A stretch of DNA of 64,000 nucleotides from Cydia pomonella (GCF_033807575.1 NW_026907801.1:372001-436000); one strand, 5' to 3'; shown: positions 1 to 14,102, counted from the stretch's first letter. The notes: generated from the sequence alone by a model not told the origin. A program made the numbers and translations.

Positions 1-2394
1 ATTTTTGTAATTCGAAATTATTTAAGAAATAATAATACTTTAGTTTACATAAATATTTTCAGTTAAACGTATTTTATAATTGTTGATGTGTTTTTTTTTT
101 GCTTGTATGTAAATTCCATGTTGACGTGTAATAGTGCCCTTCTGGCCTATTTGCTGAATAAATGTTAAAGTTGACATAAACTTCATTACGTTCTTCCTTG
201 AGTCACGGAACCCCGCGTCCACCTTTTCCTGCTAAAGTGAGTAACTCAACAATAAGATAAAATAAGAACTTGTAAGTGGTGGCTCCAGTGAGCACGCACG
301 ACTAGTGATGTGCTGCGGGAATATTCCCATTCCTGAAATATTCTCCAAAGAACAGCGTGTAAACGTCAAACTTGTGTTTACATGATGCGTGAAGCGCCTT
401 TAAAATTTGAAATTCGCGTGAACATCAAAAATTAAGCAGTATTTAATATTTATTTCTGTATAATCAGTATCAATAGAAGCGGATGAAATAACGCCCCAAA
501 AGTATCTGCCGTCCTGGAAGTCTTTTCCATATAGAGATTTTTCATATCTCTATATATATGTATATTTCTTTTTGTTAAGTATTAGAGAATGGTAGATACT
601 TTTCAACAACAATTGGTGAGAAGTCGTACAGGACCGAGAAAAGTGGTGCTGTCTTGTGTCGGAGACTAAGTGTTAAGACCTATATATTAGCATACCTAAA
701 TACCTACTTACCTAATCTAGATAGATTATGTCTCTCTATCGTCGGTAGGTGGCACCACAGTTCCATTAACCTCATTAAAGTGACATCTACCGTAACTTTT
801 GTGTACTAGCATAGGTACTCTCTAAGTTTAGTTAGCCATATAAGTGTATGTAATAGTTTATAACCAACCCGTAGTGTGGCGCTGTACGCTACTATATAAG
901 CTTCTACATGTATGTAGATTCGTTCACTTTTTCCAACCAGCCTTCTGTCAACATTAAACCAGTATTGTATATTTAGCTGCTTTCATTTGGTCGCCATCAT
1001 CTCCAACGCTGAACACCAAGTCTCATTATGGGTCGCTGAGCCAATAGAGCTTTTGACGCGTAAACTGGTCTCGTAATTTTGATCGTACACTTTGTTAGGT
1101 AGTAGGCTTCTCCAAACCTTCCATTTCTTAGAAGCTGTATCATGAAAGCCTTAGTAAGCGTGTACCTAAATCGTTAACGTTGGTAAGTATATTATATTTT
1201 CCCCATGAAATATGAAAGCCGCCTGTTGTCCGTAACGAATTTGGCCCTTTCATTTTATTATTGAGGGTTCAACGTAGACTACCCATTCTAGAATCTATAT
1301 TGTTTAGTTTATGGGTTCTTGCTTACCTTAAAGCGATTAAGATTCGTTTTAAATAATTGCAAATTACAGGGGTAAAAAAAAATGGGCAATAACAAAAATA
1401 AACCTATGTCCTATAATTGTTTAAATAGATTGCATAGGTACTTAGCCAAGCAAAAATTGAAAAATTCTTAAAAATAATCAATATATCAGTGCATAGGTTC
1501 CTCACTCTGCGGCCCTGACTACCGGCAGCTTGGACCCTGCCTCGCTTCTGGTGGCACCCTAGGTTTGATTTTTTGCAATGTGTTTTTATACTTTTTGTAT
1601 TGTCTTTGTATCTGTTTTTATATTTTATTTTTATATTCATGTTGTAAAGAAGCTAACCAGGAGATTAAAAATGTATAAAATATCAATATATGAAGTAAGA
1701 ACCGGGAAATAAGTAAGCTTTAAGCCTGTGTCCTTTAATGAAGCTAAAACTGTAAGTCTTATCATCATCAGCCCATCACTACGCACGACGGTCAGCAACT
1801 TTTGCCACAACTCGACTAGTTGCTAAACATGCTGTTGCAGCTTCTTAGTTCGGTTGTTCTCAATTCCAAAAGTGGCCAAGTCATTCGCCGATTGGATTCG
1901 GCTGGTCGCACATTGCACGCGGAGGAAAGTTCCTGACAAAGTTTCAAAGTAAGGTCAATGTGGCGAAGATCGGCATTTGTATCTCTCGTATTTGGATACA
2001 TACGTAGAGTTATAGCTCAAACACAGTCAGAAAGGAAGAGCTTTGCTCCTTCTGTTCCACTGACCTTATGTAAGTGGAGTAGTATAATTACAGGAGTTTG
2101 AAGCGACGAAAGAGCTCGTAGACAGTCTTATCTCATAGACGGTATTTTCCACATTGACCTTACAAGGTGTGCTGCGTGCAAATAAGTATATTTAAATTTT
2201 TACAGTTTAATATTTTTTGTGCTCGAGAAACGGTTGTATTCCATTTGATTTTCTAATTTTGAGAAAAGCGAACAAGGGCAATACTTAAAACTCTTCGCAT
2301 AATCGTATGGTGCTTGTAAATAATACTCGTAATTGTAATAAACCATTTATGAAATAAAGTTATCATTTACCAATGCTCAAGATTTTTTACGACT

Positions 2395-2640
2395 GTGAAC
2401 GATGTCCCAGGTCAGGCCAGGTTTCCATCTTCACCACTTAGATGTTTGGCAGTCCTCAACTGAGTGGTTCTCCAGAATCTTCCTGCCTCGCACAGCTAAA
2501 CTGTGGAATGGACCATTTCCTGCGGTATTTCCGAACCGATACAATCTTCAAACCTTCAAGAAAAGAGCGCACTCCTATCTTAAAGGTCGCCAACGCACTT
2601 ACAACCTCTCTGGTGATGATTCGTTTCCTGAGTTTTAAAC
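2395..2640 (+). mobile_element. Non-LTR retrotransposon RT, C-terminal fragment
   Basis: Frame ending RIFLPRTAKLWNGPFPAVF then RYNLQTFKKRAHSYLKGR, the usual end of insect LINE reverse transcriptases (FxxRTxxLWNxLP motif), then a stop. No upstream RT core seen, so this is a 5'-truncated copy. Confidence 0.65.
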
Positions 2641-2899
2641 TCGTTTGCCTCCTAAGTATATTATTTTTAAAAAGTCCCAGGTAGGCGCTATTCAGTAATA
2701 AGTAATCATTGTCATAATAATACAAAATATAAATATAAAAACAGTAGTCAAAAATATTAAATACAATAAGTAGGTATCCTTATTGTTATCAATGAAATTC
2801 CAAAAACTTTTAGTACGCTCCATGTATAATCTAAAAACTGTTGTCACATTTAAGCGCAGTTAAAACGGGCTTTGTCCAAGTATCCAGGATAACCTTTAC

Positions 2900-3455
2900 C
2901 GTCCGTCCGAGGTGCGCGAGATTAAACATTCCAGGGAACAATGACATTACCAACTTGGATTTGATTTTATTTCACACTGCGTGGCGAGCATATATCATGT
3001 AATAGTTCTGGCAAACGGTATAATTTTACTTGTAACGCCTTTGAAATTAAACACTGCACTGGATTATTTTTAATACCTCTGCGATAAGAATTCTTAAACC
3101 ACATTTGACGATTTTACAATTGCTTTTGATGTTTCCTAGTTTTTTTTTTTAATTAAAGTAAATTAAGGCTTAAGTAAATTAGGGCTTTAGGTCTTAACTA
3201 TGGCGTTAATATAGTTCTGTATTACCTGCAAATTCACTGCGAAGAATACGTATGACGGTTTAAAATGATAATGTTGTCTGATAAAAGATATTCCAAAAAC
3301 TTCCAGCATGCCACACCTCCCAAAAGTCCGAACACAATGTGCTAAACGCCTCGGCCAAGTATTGTAGCCGTCCGTCCGAGGTGCGAGATTAAACATTCCA
3401 GGAGACAATTACGTCACAAACTTGAGTTTGATTTTATTTCGTACCGGCGGGCAAG
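2900..3455 (+). repeat. Direct repeat pair of about 85 bp
   Basis: CCGTCCGTCCGAGGTGCG, GAGATTAAACATTCCAGG and TTTGATTTTATTTC occur at 2900-2975 and again at 3370-3440, about 470 bp apart; remains of an old duplication. Confidence 0.65.
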
Positions 3456-3629
3456 GTACGGTTATATTTACATATCTATTGATATGAAATGAATAACTAT
3501 TGCCACTCAAGCTTACACCTACCTCCATTGATATTAATATAAATGTATTAAATTATGAACACTGTTTTTTTTTATATGGGACAAGAACAACACACAACTT
3601 TTCAGTTCACTAAGATTATAAAGATTAAC

Positions 3630-3745
3630 GGCCCAATTCGAACTTCGATCGATCTAGATATGATATGGATCGGATATGTCAGTGTCAAAAATGACGGTAT
3701 CGTATCTAGACCAAATTTTTTACGTATATTAAAGTTCGAATCGGA
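3630..3745. mobile_element. Foldback MITE relic, CGGCCCAATTCGAA family
   Basis: CGGCCCAATTCGAACTTCGA and TAAAGTTCGAATCGGACC at the ends, ATCTAGATATGATATGGATC inside; similar to 59806-59982. Confidence 0.6.
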
Positions 3746-4429
3746 CCTTAGGGCTTTTTTAACGTTTTGCGGCAAGTATTTTGCCGTACAAATTAACATC
3801 GTACATTTTTAGATTATGTATAATATAGCTGGTACATTTTGCCTTAAGTATAAATCGCCTTATTAAATAGATTTCATTATAATATGTTGTGTGTTTATTT
3901 TAAATATTTTATCTTTAGAAATAAAGAAATTACCTCATACTACCTGTAAACGAACTACTAGGACCCTTCCTTCCGAGGAGGAGTATTTTGTCATAAAAAC
4001 ATGACAATGATTTTTTTTTTAATTTTTTTTTAAATGATAAATGATATGATTTTTGACACTTATTAACTAATATACCTACTCGTTTCGGCTTATCCATTGT
4101 TCCTTGTTAACTAAAACGGCGCGTGCCACCACCTGCAAAAAAAAGGGCCCGATCACTTTAACCGGTTATTTAATTACAACTCCTATGGTAATTGAAATTA
4201 GATTCAAAATAAATGGAAAAATAATTTGCGAGTTCTTGTGTGGTCCCTATACGGTTACTGAGTGCCGGCGAGTCGAACGCTACCGAACCAGCCTAAAATG
4301 TGTCCTCCATATGCGTAACAAAGGCGCGTTATCGGAGAGCACACCTACACTGGTTTTTTGAGCGTTAGACTAGCCCGCGCTCAGGTGCCAATTAGAATTA
4401 TACGACCCTTTTTTTTGCAGGTAGTAGTT

Positions 4430-4510
4430 ATAGCTTAGTTGCTAGAGCAGCGGGCTGGTACACCGGAGTCGCGAGTTGAGTCTCGCCCGAGATGATTATG
4501 AGTTTATCCA
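4430..4510 (+). mobile_element. tRNA-like SINE head or tRNA relic
   Basis: TAGCTTAGTTGCTAGAGCAG followed about 30 nt later by GAGTTGAGTCTCGCCCGAG resembles A and B boxes at tRNA spacing, but there is no clean cloverleaf, so a functional tRNA is unlikely. Confidence 0.45.
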
Positions 4511-4847
4511 CTTTAACTTTACTTCCAAGCATTGTGGTATCGTTTGTATAGGTTTCTGCTTAATGCAAAATTAATTGAATATACTAAGTAGTTTGTGTAA
4601 TTTACACATTTATCTCCCAGCTGTAACCTCCCAAGGAAATATAATAAGGGAGCACATATTTCAGTTTCCTCCCCCTGACCTTGATTATTTGGGGTGTATA
4701 ATGTTCAATCTTGCAAAGCGCGGCGATAGGATCCGGCGTTACACCTGCTTTTACCTTAATCACTGAATATTTCACGTAGGAAGTAGGCACAGATTATAAC
4801 AGAGAGATCAAGACGATTTCTGGACTTTTAAACATTGCTTTGTCTGA

Positions 4848-5140
4848 TAAAAAAAACCGGTGTCGGACTCGCGCACGAAGGGTTCCGTACCATTATTTAT
4901 AAAAAACGGCAAAAAAAATGTTTGTTGTATGGGAGCCCCCCTTAAATATTTATTTTATTCTGTTTTTAGTATTTGTTGTTATAGCGGCAACAGAAATACA
5001 TCTGCTGTGAAAAATTCAACTGTCTAGCTATCACGGTTCATGTGATACAGCTTGGTGACAGACGGACGAACGGACGGACGGACAGCGAAGTCTCAGTAAT
5101 AGGGTCCCGTTTTACCCTTTGGGTACGGAACCCTAAAAAT
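4848..5140 (+). repeat. GGTTCCGTACC dispersed repeat copy
   Basis: GTCGGACTCGCGCACGAAGG at the left, ACGGACGGACGGACAG and GGGTACGGAACCCTAAAAAT at the right; a repeat common in moth genomes. Confidence 0.75.
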
Positions 5141-5181
5141 GGGGACAAACCTACACAGATCGACCTAGCTCTCAACTTTGC

Positions 5182-5243
5182 GAAGTACAATTAGTACAGT
5201 GCAGTTCATATATTTATGAACTGCACTGTACTAATTGTACTTC
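5182..5243. repeat. Perfect 62-bp hairpin
   Basis: Two 29-nt arms (5182-5210 and 5215-5243) are exact reverse complements around the loop TATT. Arm starts GAAGTACAATTAGTACAGTG. Could be a tiny foldback element or a hairpin RNA; sequence alone does not tell. Confidence 0.8.
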
Positions 5244-5454
5244 CTAAAGGGAAAGGGTATTCCCTTAAACCATTGCAACAAGGTGATGAAATACGAGATA
5301 AGGTGATATATACTTAAACATAGAAAACACTCAGAACTACTTACTTACTTCTTACTTCATCTGATACAACATCTTTTTGTGGATCTTGGCCTCCCCTCTA
5401 CAGAGTTTTTCCCTTTGCACCGGCCCTTTGCACCCTTCTTCCAATTTATGTACT

Positions 5455-5605
5455 TCCAATTTTTTACATTTATTATTATTTTTTGACATTCATAACTAGG
5501 GAATAAATATTTATTCTCATCACACAAATAAACGGGGTTCGCACCTAAGGCTTCCAGACTCGTAAGCAGGGTCAATACCGACTAGGCTACGAAAACCGAC
5601 TCGCA
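5455..5605 (-). mobile_element. tRNA-derived SINE copy
   Basis: Minus strand reads TTTTCGTAGCCTAGTCGGTA, TGACCCTGC, GGTGCGAACCCCG and TTTATTTGTGTGATGAG, the same family as 58175-58330. Next to it (5345-5440) lies a strip beginning CTGATACAACATCTTTTTGT with GGATCTTGGCCTCC, which looks like an inverted LINE end. Confidence 0.7.
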
Positions 5606-6049
5606 CGGTCGGCATCCACATTTGTGAAACCATTTATATATTTATATGACAATGTCCAATTAGCACTAAGGGCTTACCAACTTCTTAGGTTAATATGTTC
5701 CATGTCCAGTGTAGGAACATCTAATCTAATATCCTTCTAGTGAGCTTCGCGAAGTTTTGTACCTATAGGCACTCGATAATTCTGAAAATTTTCCCTCTAT
5801 TCCGGATTATTTCAACTTCCAGATTATTGGATTTGTATGGGAAAAGTTTTACACAGAAAATTAATTCTACATATAATATGCAACCGCTCTGTAATCCGGC
5901 GTTGGCTGTGTAAACTGCCGGATTATAGAGCGGGTCAATTGAGTCACACGTTATGAATTTTTCTTTAACACATTCATTGCGGGAGGGAGTCGTAAGATCC
6001 CATGCAAAGTATGGTTGATTTCGGTGTTAAAGAGGGAAGTATACATACA

Positions 6050-6310
6050 AAATAGGGAAACGTTTTTCCACATCTAAATATTTTCCATTCTCCATGTTTT
6101 TTTTAACGTTATTGACACAATGTGAAACTACGTTTATACCTAGGTTTATCTTTTTTTTTTAAAGCTGGAGAAAAAATTTTTTTTCAATAAAGCAAAACCT
6201 ATAATATAAACCTAGAATATGTTATGCTGAAGCTATAAACATCAAAATCAAAGGGATTTGTTAAGATGTTAGATTTTGTCAGTCCCGAAATGGAATTTCA
6301 TAGAAAAATT
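6050..6310. repeat. Dispersed repeat with AAACGTTTTTCCAC block, copy
   Basis: AAACGTTTTTCCACATCTAA, ATTCTCCATG, ATGTTATGCTGAAGC and CCCGAAATGGAATTTCATAG as at 49770-50045. Confidence 0.65.
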
Positions 6311-9300
6311 ACCGTCAATTCGTTAGATTCAAGAAGCGATTCTTCCCTCTTAAAACTGATGGCGTAATTGTATATTTGGATATATTGTTTAAGGTTTTGT
6401 AAAAGTAAACTAGTCAAAAATATAATGTCTGCCTGCATAGAAAAAAAGCTAAAAAAACAAATAAGTTTGACGTAAATATTGTTTCATGTTTAGTTTTTAC
6501 CTTTTAAAGTGTCGCCGCTGTATTTTCACTGCTATGCCGCATCCTTAGTTGGAAAATCGGGTGATATTCGCATGATATTCACAGAGGTTCATAATTAATG
6601 ACCCGCAGACAGAAACTACACAAAGTCGGCTTATAATTTATCTGAGTATACCTGTATGAGATTAATTTCACGACTGTGAGTCCTCTTTCAAAACTAAACT
6701 GCATTCAAGTGTTATTCAAATCGCATCTAAAATCAACTTTAATGTTAGTTTTTAAGGATTATTTTGGAGCAGACGATATGGCGGTTTTGATCATTGGCGT
6801 TCAATGACATTTTGTTTGTATTTGGAAATATGTCCCGCGTCGTTTTCGTTGATTTTGCTTTTAATTCATGCATGAAAAATCATTCATGCTAACGTGAACT
6901 ATTTTTAAATTAAATAATTTCGCGTTATCTTCACCATGTCATCACCAAACCATCGTGGGATGATTAGAAATGATAACGCGTAAAATTTGATTTGAGAATA
7001 ACTTAAGAACTGGGCTGTTATACGAGTAGTATTTTGTGCCACAGGTACATAAAAAGGGTTCTTTAAATTCAAGGGCCGAAGTTACAAAACGAGACGAGTT
7101 TTAAGAGTGTATTAAACGCTATTTCATCCCGCTTTTCTGCTAGTGTTTTGTGCTCGTGATACAACACTATCATAATACACTTCTCTTTGGCCTGATCGAT
7201 AAACGCACATCTCGGCTTTAGCATTGCAAATGCTGAAATCAATTTTAAGTTTTTTCACGACTATGTTTGATATAGGTAGGTTTTTCGCGAGCGCGCCCTA
7301 GAAACAGCTAAGCGACAAGTATTTTCTTAAAAAACTTCGCAATGTCCCTTCCGATGACCCGAATCCTGAGAGCCTACCGCGAAAAAAGAAACTCGAAATT
7401 TTGTAATCTGCCTCTCTATCACTCTTGCCTATTCGAGCGATAGAGACAAATAGACGAATGAAAGACAGAATTGGTTCACGGTAGGTCCTCTGGTATCACT
7501 GTTCTACGTGAATAACCAAGTTATCCCAACTTTTGATGTATCCTTCAACTAACACAGAAACTCCCCGCGATTTGACGTCGGTAGGGTATTCACAGATATT
7601 ATTTTGCGGCCAACCGATAGTTTTTATCAACAAAGTTTCGGGTGTCAACCCTTTTCGATTCGTTCTCTGTTTACGTAGAAAGTCCCAATTTAATATAATG
7701 TAACAGTCTCATACCTCGTTCTGTACGCAGCTTTAGTATTTGAGCGGTTTCTCCTGCGATTCTAGACTTTAATATATATTGGGAAACATTTTTTGTCCTT
7801 TTGGTTGTTTGTACATCTAATAGAGCTTTGTAAACACTCGAAGCCTTGTACTAATGGAACGGAAAACAAGTTATTTTTCCGTGGACACTGCCGAAGTAAA
7901 GTGATTAGCGTAGTTGGTGTAAACAAGTTGGAGCTAATTACTATTATGGGTTTGTTTACACTTCGTTTCTTTCCATTAGGTTATTGTCACTATCTTTATC
8001 TTAGTCCAAATAATGTCACGTTAGAAACTAATTGATGTTTGTTTCAAGAGAGATAATAAGGCATATATATATTCAAAAATTAACTTACCCTTCATTGAAT
8101 AAATTTATTTATTTAATTCAGTTTTGAATTAAGTTCCGAAGTCATGTCAATTTTTCTAAATACTTGAATAATGTATTTTGATAGTGCCGCTGCGATTAAA
8201 TACCTGTCAATGGGTTAAACTTTACCCATTGAACGCTTTATATCATAAATACAAACATCACTCAAGCTCCCGGGCGCAAGGGAGCTAATATGAACCTTAC
8301 TCGAAAGTGTGAAGGTTATTTTGACAGCGTCCGCCATAACACATAACACCTATAATAGGTGTCCTTCGCGCTGTGGGCACGACTAGTAACGACGCCTTTA
8401 GGTTTTATTAGCGTCCAAAAAGTTAAAAAAAGCATTTCATAAAAACTGAGTTAAGAAGTACAGACTCAAGCGTGATTTCAAAATAGTTTAATATTATTTT
8501 TAAATACACTTTAATTCAATGCTTTATATTATATGCAAATTATTATTATTACCTATAGTTACAACAATTATCACATTTATTTTATAGTTTTTCACGATGA
8601 TGACACGATTGAGAACAAATGCCAGCATCGGTTATACGAGTAGGTTCCAAAAACTAGCTGTTCGGTGCCCATTGGCGTGAAACTGGAACATTAAAAAAGA
8701 AAACAGGTTTGGCGGGTTGGAATACTTGGAATGCAAGGAGACTCGATGAATGGTTTGATTTTTCATATTATTATAATTGATAAAAAATAAGTTTGCCTTG
8801 ATATTTATTGGTATACACTAATAAGACCCGAGTTCCTGACAAACTCAAACGCACAAAATCACGGGCATCTGTTAGTCAATAAAACAAAAGTCAATTCATT
8901 TTCACAAGGCCAATTATTAATTTGCCAAACTAAATCGGCTTTTGTTCATTAGGGAACTTCGTCTTTAGTACCAGGCGGGCCCTTAATTAAAGTGCTTAGT
9001 TCAAACCCAACATCTGACGTCATAAATTGATAATGAAGGTAGAAATCGTGGTTAAATTAGCCTTTCTTTATTAAATGAAAATCTACAATTTCCTTCGTAG
9101 TTTGAAATTGTTTCTTAAATATTTATGACATTGAAAATTTTATATCGTGGTGTGCATTGTTAATTTTCTTTTTTTTTACCGCTGGGGCCGCTTTGTCTAC
9201 CGATATTTAATAAGACTAAAATGTATTGTTATGAATAGTAACGATTATACAGATCATAAACATATTATTAGTCTAAAATTACTGTTTTTTATCATTTTCA

Positions 9301-12300
9301 CATCATGATTTTTGTTTATTTATTTATTACGTATATTCATTTATTGACTTTTCGATTTTAATACTATAAAACAAGTATTTTTGGAAAATTTCACGAATAT
9401 TATATTTATTCGTATTTTTATCACATTTGTTTTGTGTTGTATGTATATAACGTGGTATATTTTGATCTTAAACAAACATTATATTTGAAATAATATCGTT
9501 CCTCCATTTTTATGCATGTTGCCTGTTGGTCTAATATAGGGACACCAATTATTGTAAGATCAGTATCACCTATATTTACAAATAAAACACGAATAGAACA
9601 TTTTCAGTCTGAGTTTTGAGAGAATAATATATTTATTATTAATTGTATGTCTTTATCCATAACGGAACAGTGGTGTTTCGGACATTTGGGAGGCGTGTGG
9701 GGAGCCGAATGCAACACGTAGAGACCCTTTTGATACTTTAATGAGATGTAAGGGGTACAGCTAGCGGATCCTGAACTTGCCCGTGTCATGGGACGCATGC
9801 GGAAACAGAACCCACGGTTAAGGACTATTCAGCTGAGAGTTGATGGAATTTAAAATAAATTAGGTTATTGGGTGAAAACTATGGTGTCACTACTGGGCTA
9901 AGGCATAAAAAAACCCGATCCCTGCCTAATAAAACGGTATACAATTTGAAATCCAATGATGATTACGGTTTTATAACATTTCGAACAATACAATTTTACA
10001 ATTCGCGCTGACGTTAAATGTGTGCAGAGTCGATACTCGACATACATATAAGTTTGTTTATTTTATTTTTTTATTTATCGTGTATCCCTTCGTTTAGCTT
10101 TAGCATTAGGATTATAAACATTTTATAACGATAAGCCTTCTTGGTGAAAAAATTGGTTACCTTCAAATTTCAGTTCATAAATTTTTTTGCAATAATCTCC
10201 GGTTGGGTGCTGTACGATAATATTTAACGACAAACAAACATACCTTGAGTTCTTTCCTGAAATAGGCTGGGGTATTTATTCGTAGCGAAATAACATATTG
10301 TCATAGAATTCTTATGTTGTTACGTTGTTTATTTTGCGTGTCTATTTTTAGCATAGATGACATGAATAAGTACTATATCAGATATGTCACTTTCGAATAG
10401 AGATAGAAATTCAAACTTCTTTACTTGTAGATCAGGACGTTTCAGTAGAAGTGATAGCTGGACTTTACAAATAGCCACGATGAATTGGCGGGTGTTGACT
10501 AAAGAATGATTAAACGTGTCACAAGAGCAATTCTTCATTAGCTGCACACTTCCACGTTAATTCACTGCGTAATAAGCTATCAAAAAACAAAAAAAAAATC
10601 TTTAGCTCCAGCTGCGTTTTTTATTAGAAGTTTAACCGGAAATCCGAATAAGCAAGTAAATGTGGCGCCAGTGGTTGTCATCACGTAGAAAACTGTGAAA
10701 TTTTTCATAAAAGTCGATATTAAATATTCAATAGTTTCGTTTTGGTGAAATCGCCTCTCGATCTGACAATCCTGAAATCTTTTAATTTAGGTGTCCGAGC
10801 CTCCGCTCGAATCACATATGAGGTAACATCCTTTTAACTCAGCTATAATTAAGTGAATTCCTCAACTAGCAGCGCCATCTATTGTGCTACTCAAGTACTA
10901 GTATCGCCTGATTGCTAGGTTGCACTTAAAATGTGTCATATTTCGTGTAAGAAACGGCTTATAAGTGACCCTGGAGTCCAAAGGGTAGCTCCTTTGAAGA
11001 TGAGCGTCGCAAAGAGCTTGACGCTAGGCACGTTCATCAAAGGTCGGAAGTCATTTCAAGAGTCACACGATTTTTTTCCCTTTAAGCCTCTATAATGCAA
11101 GGGAAATATATTTCCCACGTGATTTTGAACTTTATTTCAAAGTGATAAGGGTTTAATTTTGCATAAGTCCTTACACTTTTTTGCCTTAATAAGGTTAAAA
11201 ACATATTCCTAAATAACATAATATAAAATTTGACATGAACATGAACGTATGTTTTGTACTAGAAAAATTGTAATAGAAAGAAATTAGAGCGATTAGAAGT
11301 TTTACATAAAAAAGCTTCTACTCACTCTATTTTCTTTGGAAAACAATTTTTGGCGGCGTTTTGGTGGCGGGTTCATGAAATTTTAAGTTTATTTTAGTCA
11401 AATGATATAGGTAATGGAAGTAACAACGTTATTAGTTAATAGCTTTTTCCGAAAAAAAAACTATGACAATCAGTTTCCATTAAATGTACAGTCAGATGCA
11501 GAGAGAGGTGACCCCCTGTGCATACAATTAATCTATACCTTTCTATGCAGCTGACTTAGCCATACTGGGTTAAAAAAAAACACCGTGTATAGTATTCTGT
11601 TTAATTTTTTTGTCGTTTGCTATATCTACTGTATAAGTAATCTGCACTGTCAGTATTGTGCATCGCATTTACATGCGGCTTTGTTTGCGCCGCCAATTCG
11701 GTCGCACAACGTTGGAAAAATGCACGTCAAATTATACACGTGTACCTAACGTTTGCCGCTCTTCTCAATATTGCTGGTTCTCGGTTGTGGGAGCGGGAAT
11801 TCTGCTTTTTGTAATGGCACGTAGTAGGCCCAATCCAGTAGAATTTGCGCAGTGAAATTTTAAAAAATGTAAGAAAATATGACATATTCCGATTTCAACC
11901 GCAGCTTGATAAAATGAGGCTACAGAATTATGATCTTCAGTGACTGAAGTTCAGTCCTACATATTGTAAGTTGGTTTCCAAAAAAGTTTGGTATGGCTTC
12001 TTTATTGTAATGATGACTCTAGGTATGTGACATGACATTTTCGAGGAGTCCATTTTTACTGAAATGTGAATTTAAATTTAGGTCTTCAGGTAGGTACCAA
12101 ATCCCGATAAAATAAAGTTCCGGTCGAATTTGAGAACCTCCTTTAGAAATCGATCAAAACACCCAAGTTAAGGAGTTAACCAGTATACGGGAAAATGCAG
12201 ATTTAAAACGAAAATAAAACTTCATGTAAAATTGGTAAAAACTATCAGTGGAAAGTAACAAAAAAGTGTGGTCAAGCATTTTCAGTCCGGGTTTTTTTAA

Positions 12301-13489
12301 GCAAATAGTCAGTTTGGGCTAACTTCCAGTTCCATGAAACGAGTAGCAGATTTTTATTCCATCACATTTGTTTTAAACAAACATGGCTTGAAAGCGGTTT
12401 TAAAAATTGCGGTAAATATCGGTTTATTTTGGTTTTACTCCAAACTTTCATAAGAACGTGAACGTTTTAAGGGCTTTATTATAACCTAAATAAACCGGTT
12501 TATTCGATGAGCGACGAGATGGCCAGCAAGGCCTGGCGGTGGGGTGTGCTGCGTAAACAAAGACCCCGACGTAGGAATAAACCGGTTTTTATTGATCTAA
12601 ACCGCTTTATAAATAACGGTTTTACGAACGAAACCGAAATTAAAAGGTTTTAGGCCAAGTACATGATAACGGTTTTGGAATTTAATCTGTTTTTGAGCTT
12701 TGCCCACAATCCGGTTGGACATTGAGGTCGATTCTAATTTAACAATTCGTTATGTAGTTTTGATCTTGTTATGATTTATGATACGAATGCGAACCTGACA
12801 TAGTTCGCAGTATAGTGCATCTCACGTGCACTGATTAAATTAAATTAAATATCAATTATTTTCAGGCAACTAACATTAAATTAAACTATTGAAACGACTC
12901 GACCCTCGAGCGACACCGGATTTCGACACGTCGGAAAGGAAGAGCCCAAGCGATATCTTACCGTACAAATTGTTTTACTATTTAATGCGCGGGGGGGGGG
13001 GGGAAGTGCAAACAGTCACACTTCTCACTCACTCCATACAAAATGCAATCTGTGATGACACAAATAGATAGAAAATGACACACGTCAAAGAGAAATCTTG
13101 TACACCTCGATAAGTCTACACACAAGGCTTCTTTAATTCGAATAGGAATGAAATAGAATAAATTGTTGAGTATTAACAACTTAGCCTTATTTACTCGTGT
13201 CTTATATACGCGTATAATAAAAACGGAAGTCGCTTCCTAATAAAAGTATTTCAAATTAGACAGATCTTAATTCCGGGAATTATTGTTAGCAGCGGGACAG
13301 TTGGACAGTCAGAGACGTTGAAGCGGGCCAGATTAACTTTATTAGCAGCAGCCTACAAAGGCGATTTAATTCAATAAGATCGTTTCCTTTCTGGAGACGT
13401 ACGGACTTTGATTGACACCATTTTTTAAGAGGGGGTTAAAGCAAAAGTGAAGATTTTACACGTTTTAATCAAACGCAAATGCCATGAAA

Positions 13490-13690
13490 AAAAAACACGG
13501 AAATAAGACTGTTTTAGCAAGGGCGGAAAGTTACTCTGTCTGTCTGTTAAGTACTTCTTTACGCTTAAACTACAGAACCAATTGAAATGAAATTTCGTAT
13601 AGAGATAGTTTAAGGCCCGGAAAAGGACTGAGGATAGTTTTTATTAATCATCATCATCATCATTTTACAGAGACCAAGTCACCGGCAGAA
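13490..13690 (+). repeat. Dispersed repeat (TACAGAACCAATTGAAATGA family)
   Basis: Carries TGAAATTTCGTATAGAGATA, TTTAAGGCCCGG and (ATC)n before CAGAGACCAAGTCACCGG. Copies at about 17389-17588 (duplication) and 33235-33390. Confidence 0.65.
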
Positions 13691-13968
13691 GCCAGTAACA
13701 AATAAAATCACTCTGTGGTTTAAACAGCCAGAGATTCCATGACTGGGTAAAGTATTTAAACGAGTTTTAGTTTTTCTGCATCGTTTTTTACTAAATTCAG
13801 TTTTAAGGATAAATATTGCAGCCATTTTAATCGGCGGTCGTTGATAAAAGTCTGTACACTTCAACCCCAAAAAGCCGGAACATCCAATGGTGAACTAGTT
13901 TGGAATTTATTGTGGGAGAATACCGTTAACAATTGAATCCAAATGGCTGTTATAGCTGTTATGAGTAT

Positions 13969-14102
13969 CGGTCCGATTCGAACAATGCTTCTAAGAAGTC
14001 ACAACGATACGATACAATCTGTCAGTGTCAAAAGTGACATTTCTTTACACTGACAGATCGGTATCGGATCGTTGTGACTTCTTAATTGTTCGAATCGGGC
14101 CG
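13969..14102. mobile_element. Foldback MITE in duplication copy 1
   Basis: CGGTCCGATTCGAACAATGC with AAGAAGTCACAACGATACGA pairs with GATCGTTGTGACTTCTTAAT and TTCGAATCGGGCCG. Duplicated at about 17868-18001. Confidence 0.7.

Larger units (their letters stand above)
1..13242. other. Intergenic, left flank
   Basis: No gene supported on either strand: frames are under 90 codons, AT-biased and without domains. Apart from the repeats listed separately, 640-1370, 6310-12480 and 12590-13242 show nothing I can assign. A strip at 1498-1570 (GCGGCCCTGACTACCGGCAG) looks like a moth LINE 3' end. Confidence 0.6.

Noticed and set aside
4430..4510. Functional tRNA gene
   Set aside because: Box-like sequences are present but no paired acceptor stem or clean anticodon arm.
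13679..13870. Conserved 63-codon frame present twice (also 17577-17768)
   Set aside because: Apparent conservation comes from the recent 3.9-kb duplication, not selection; no domain.
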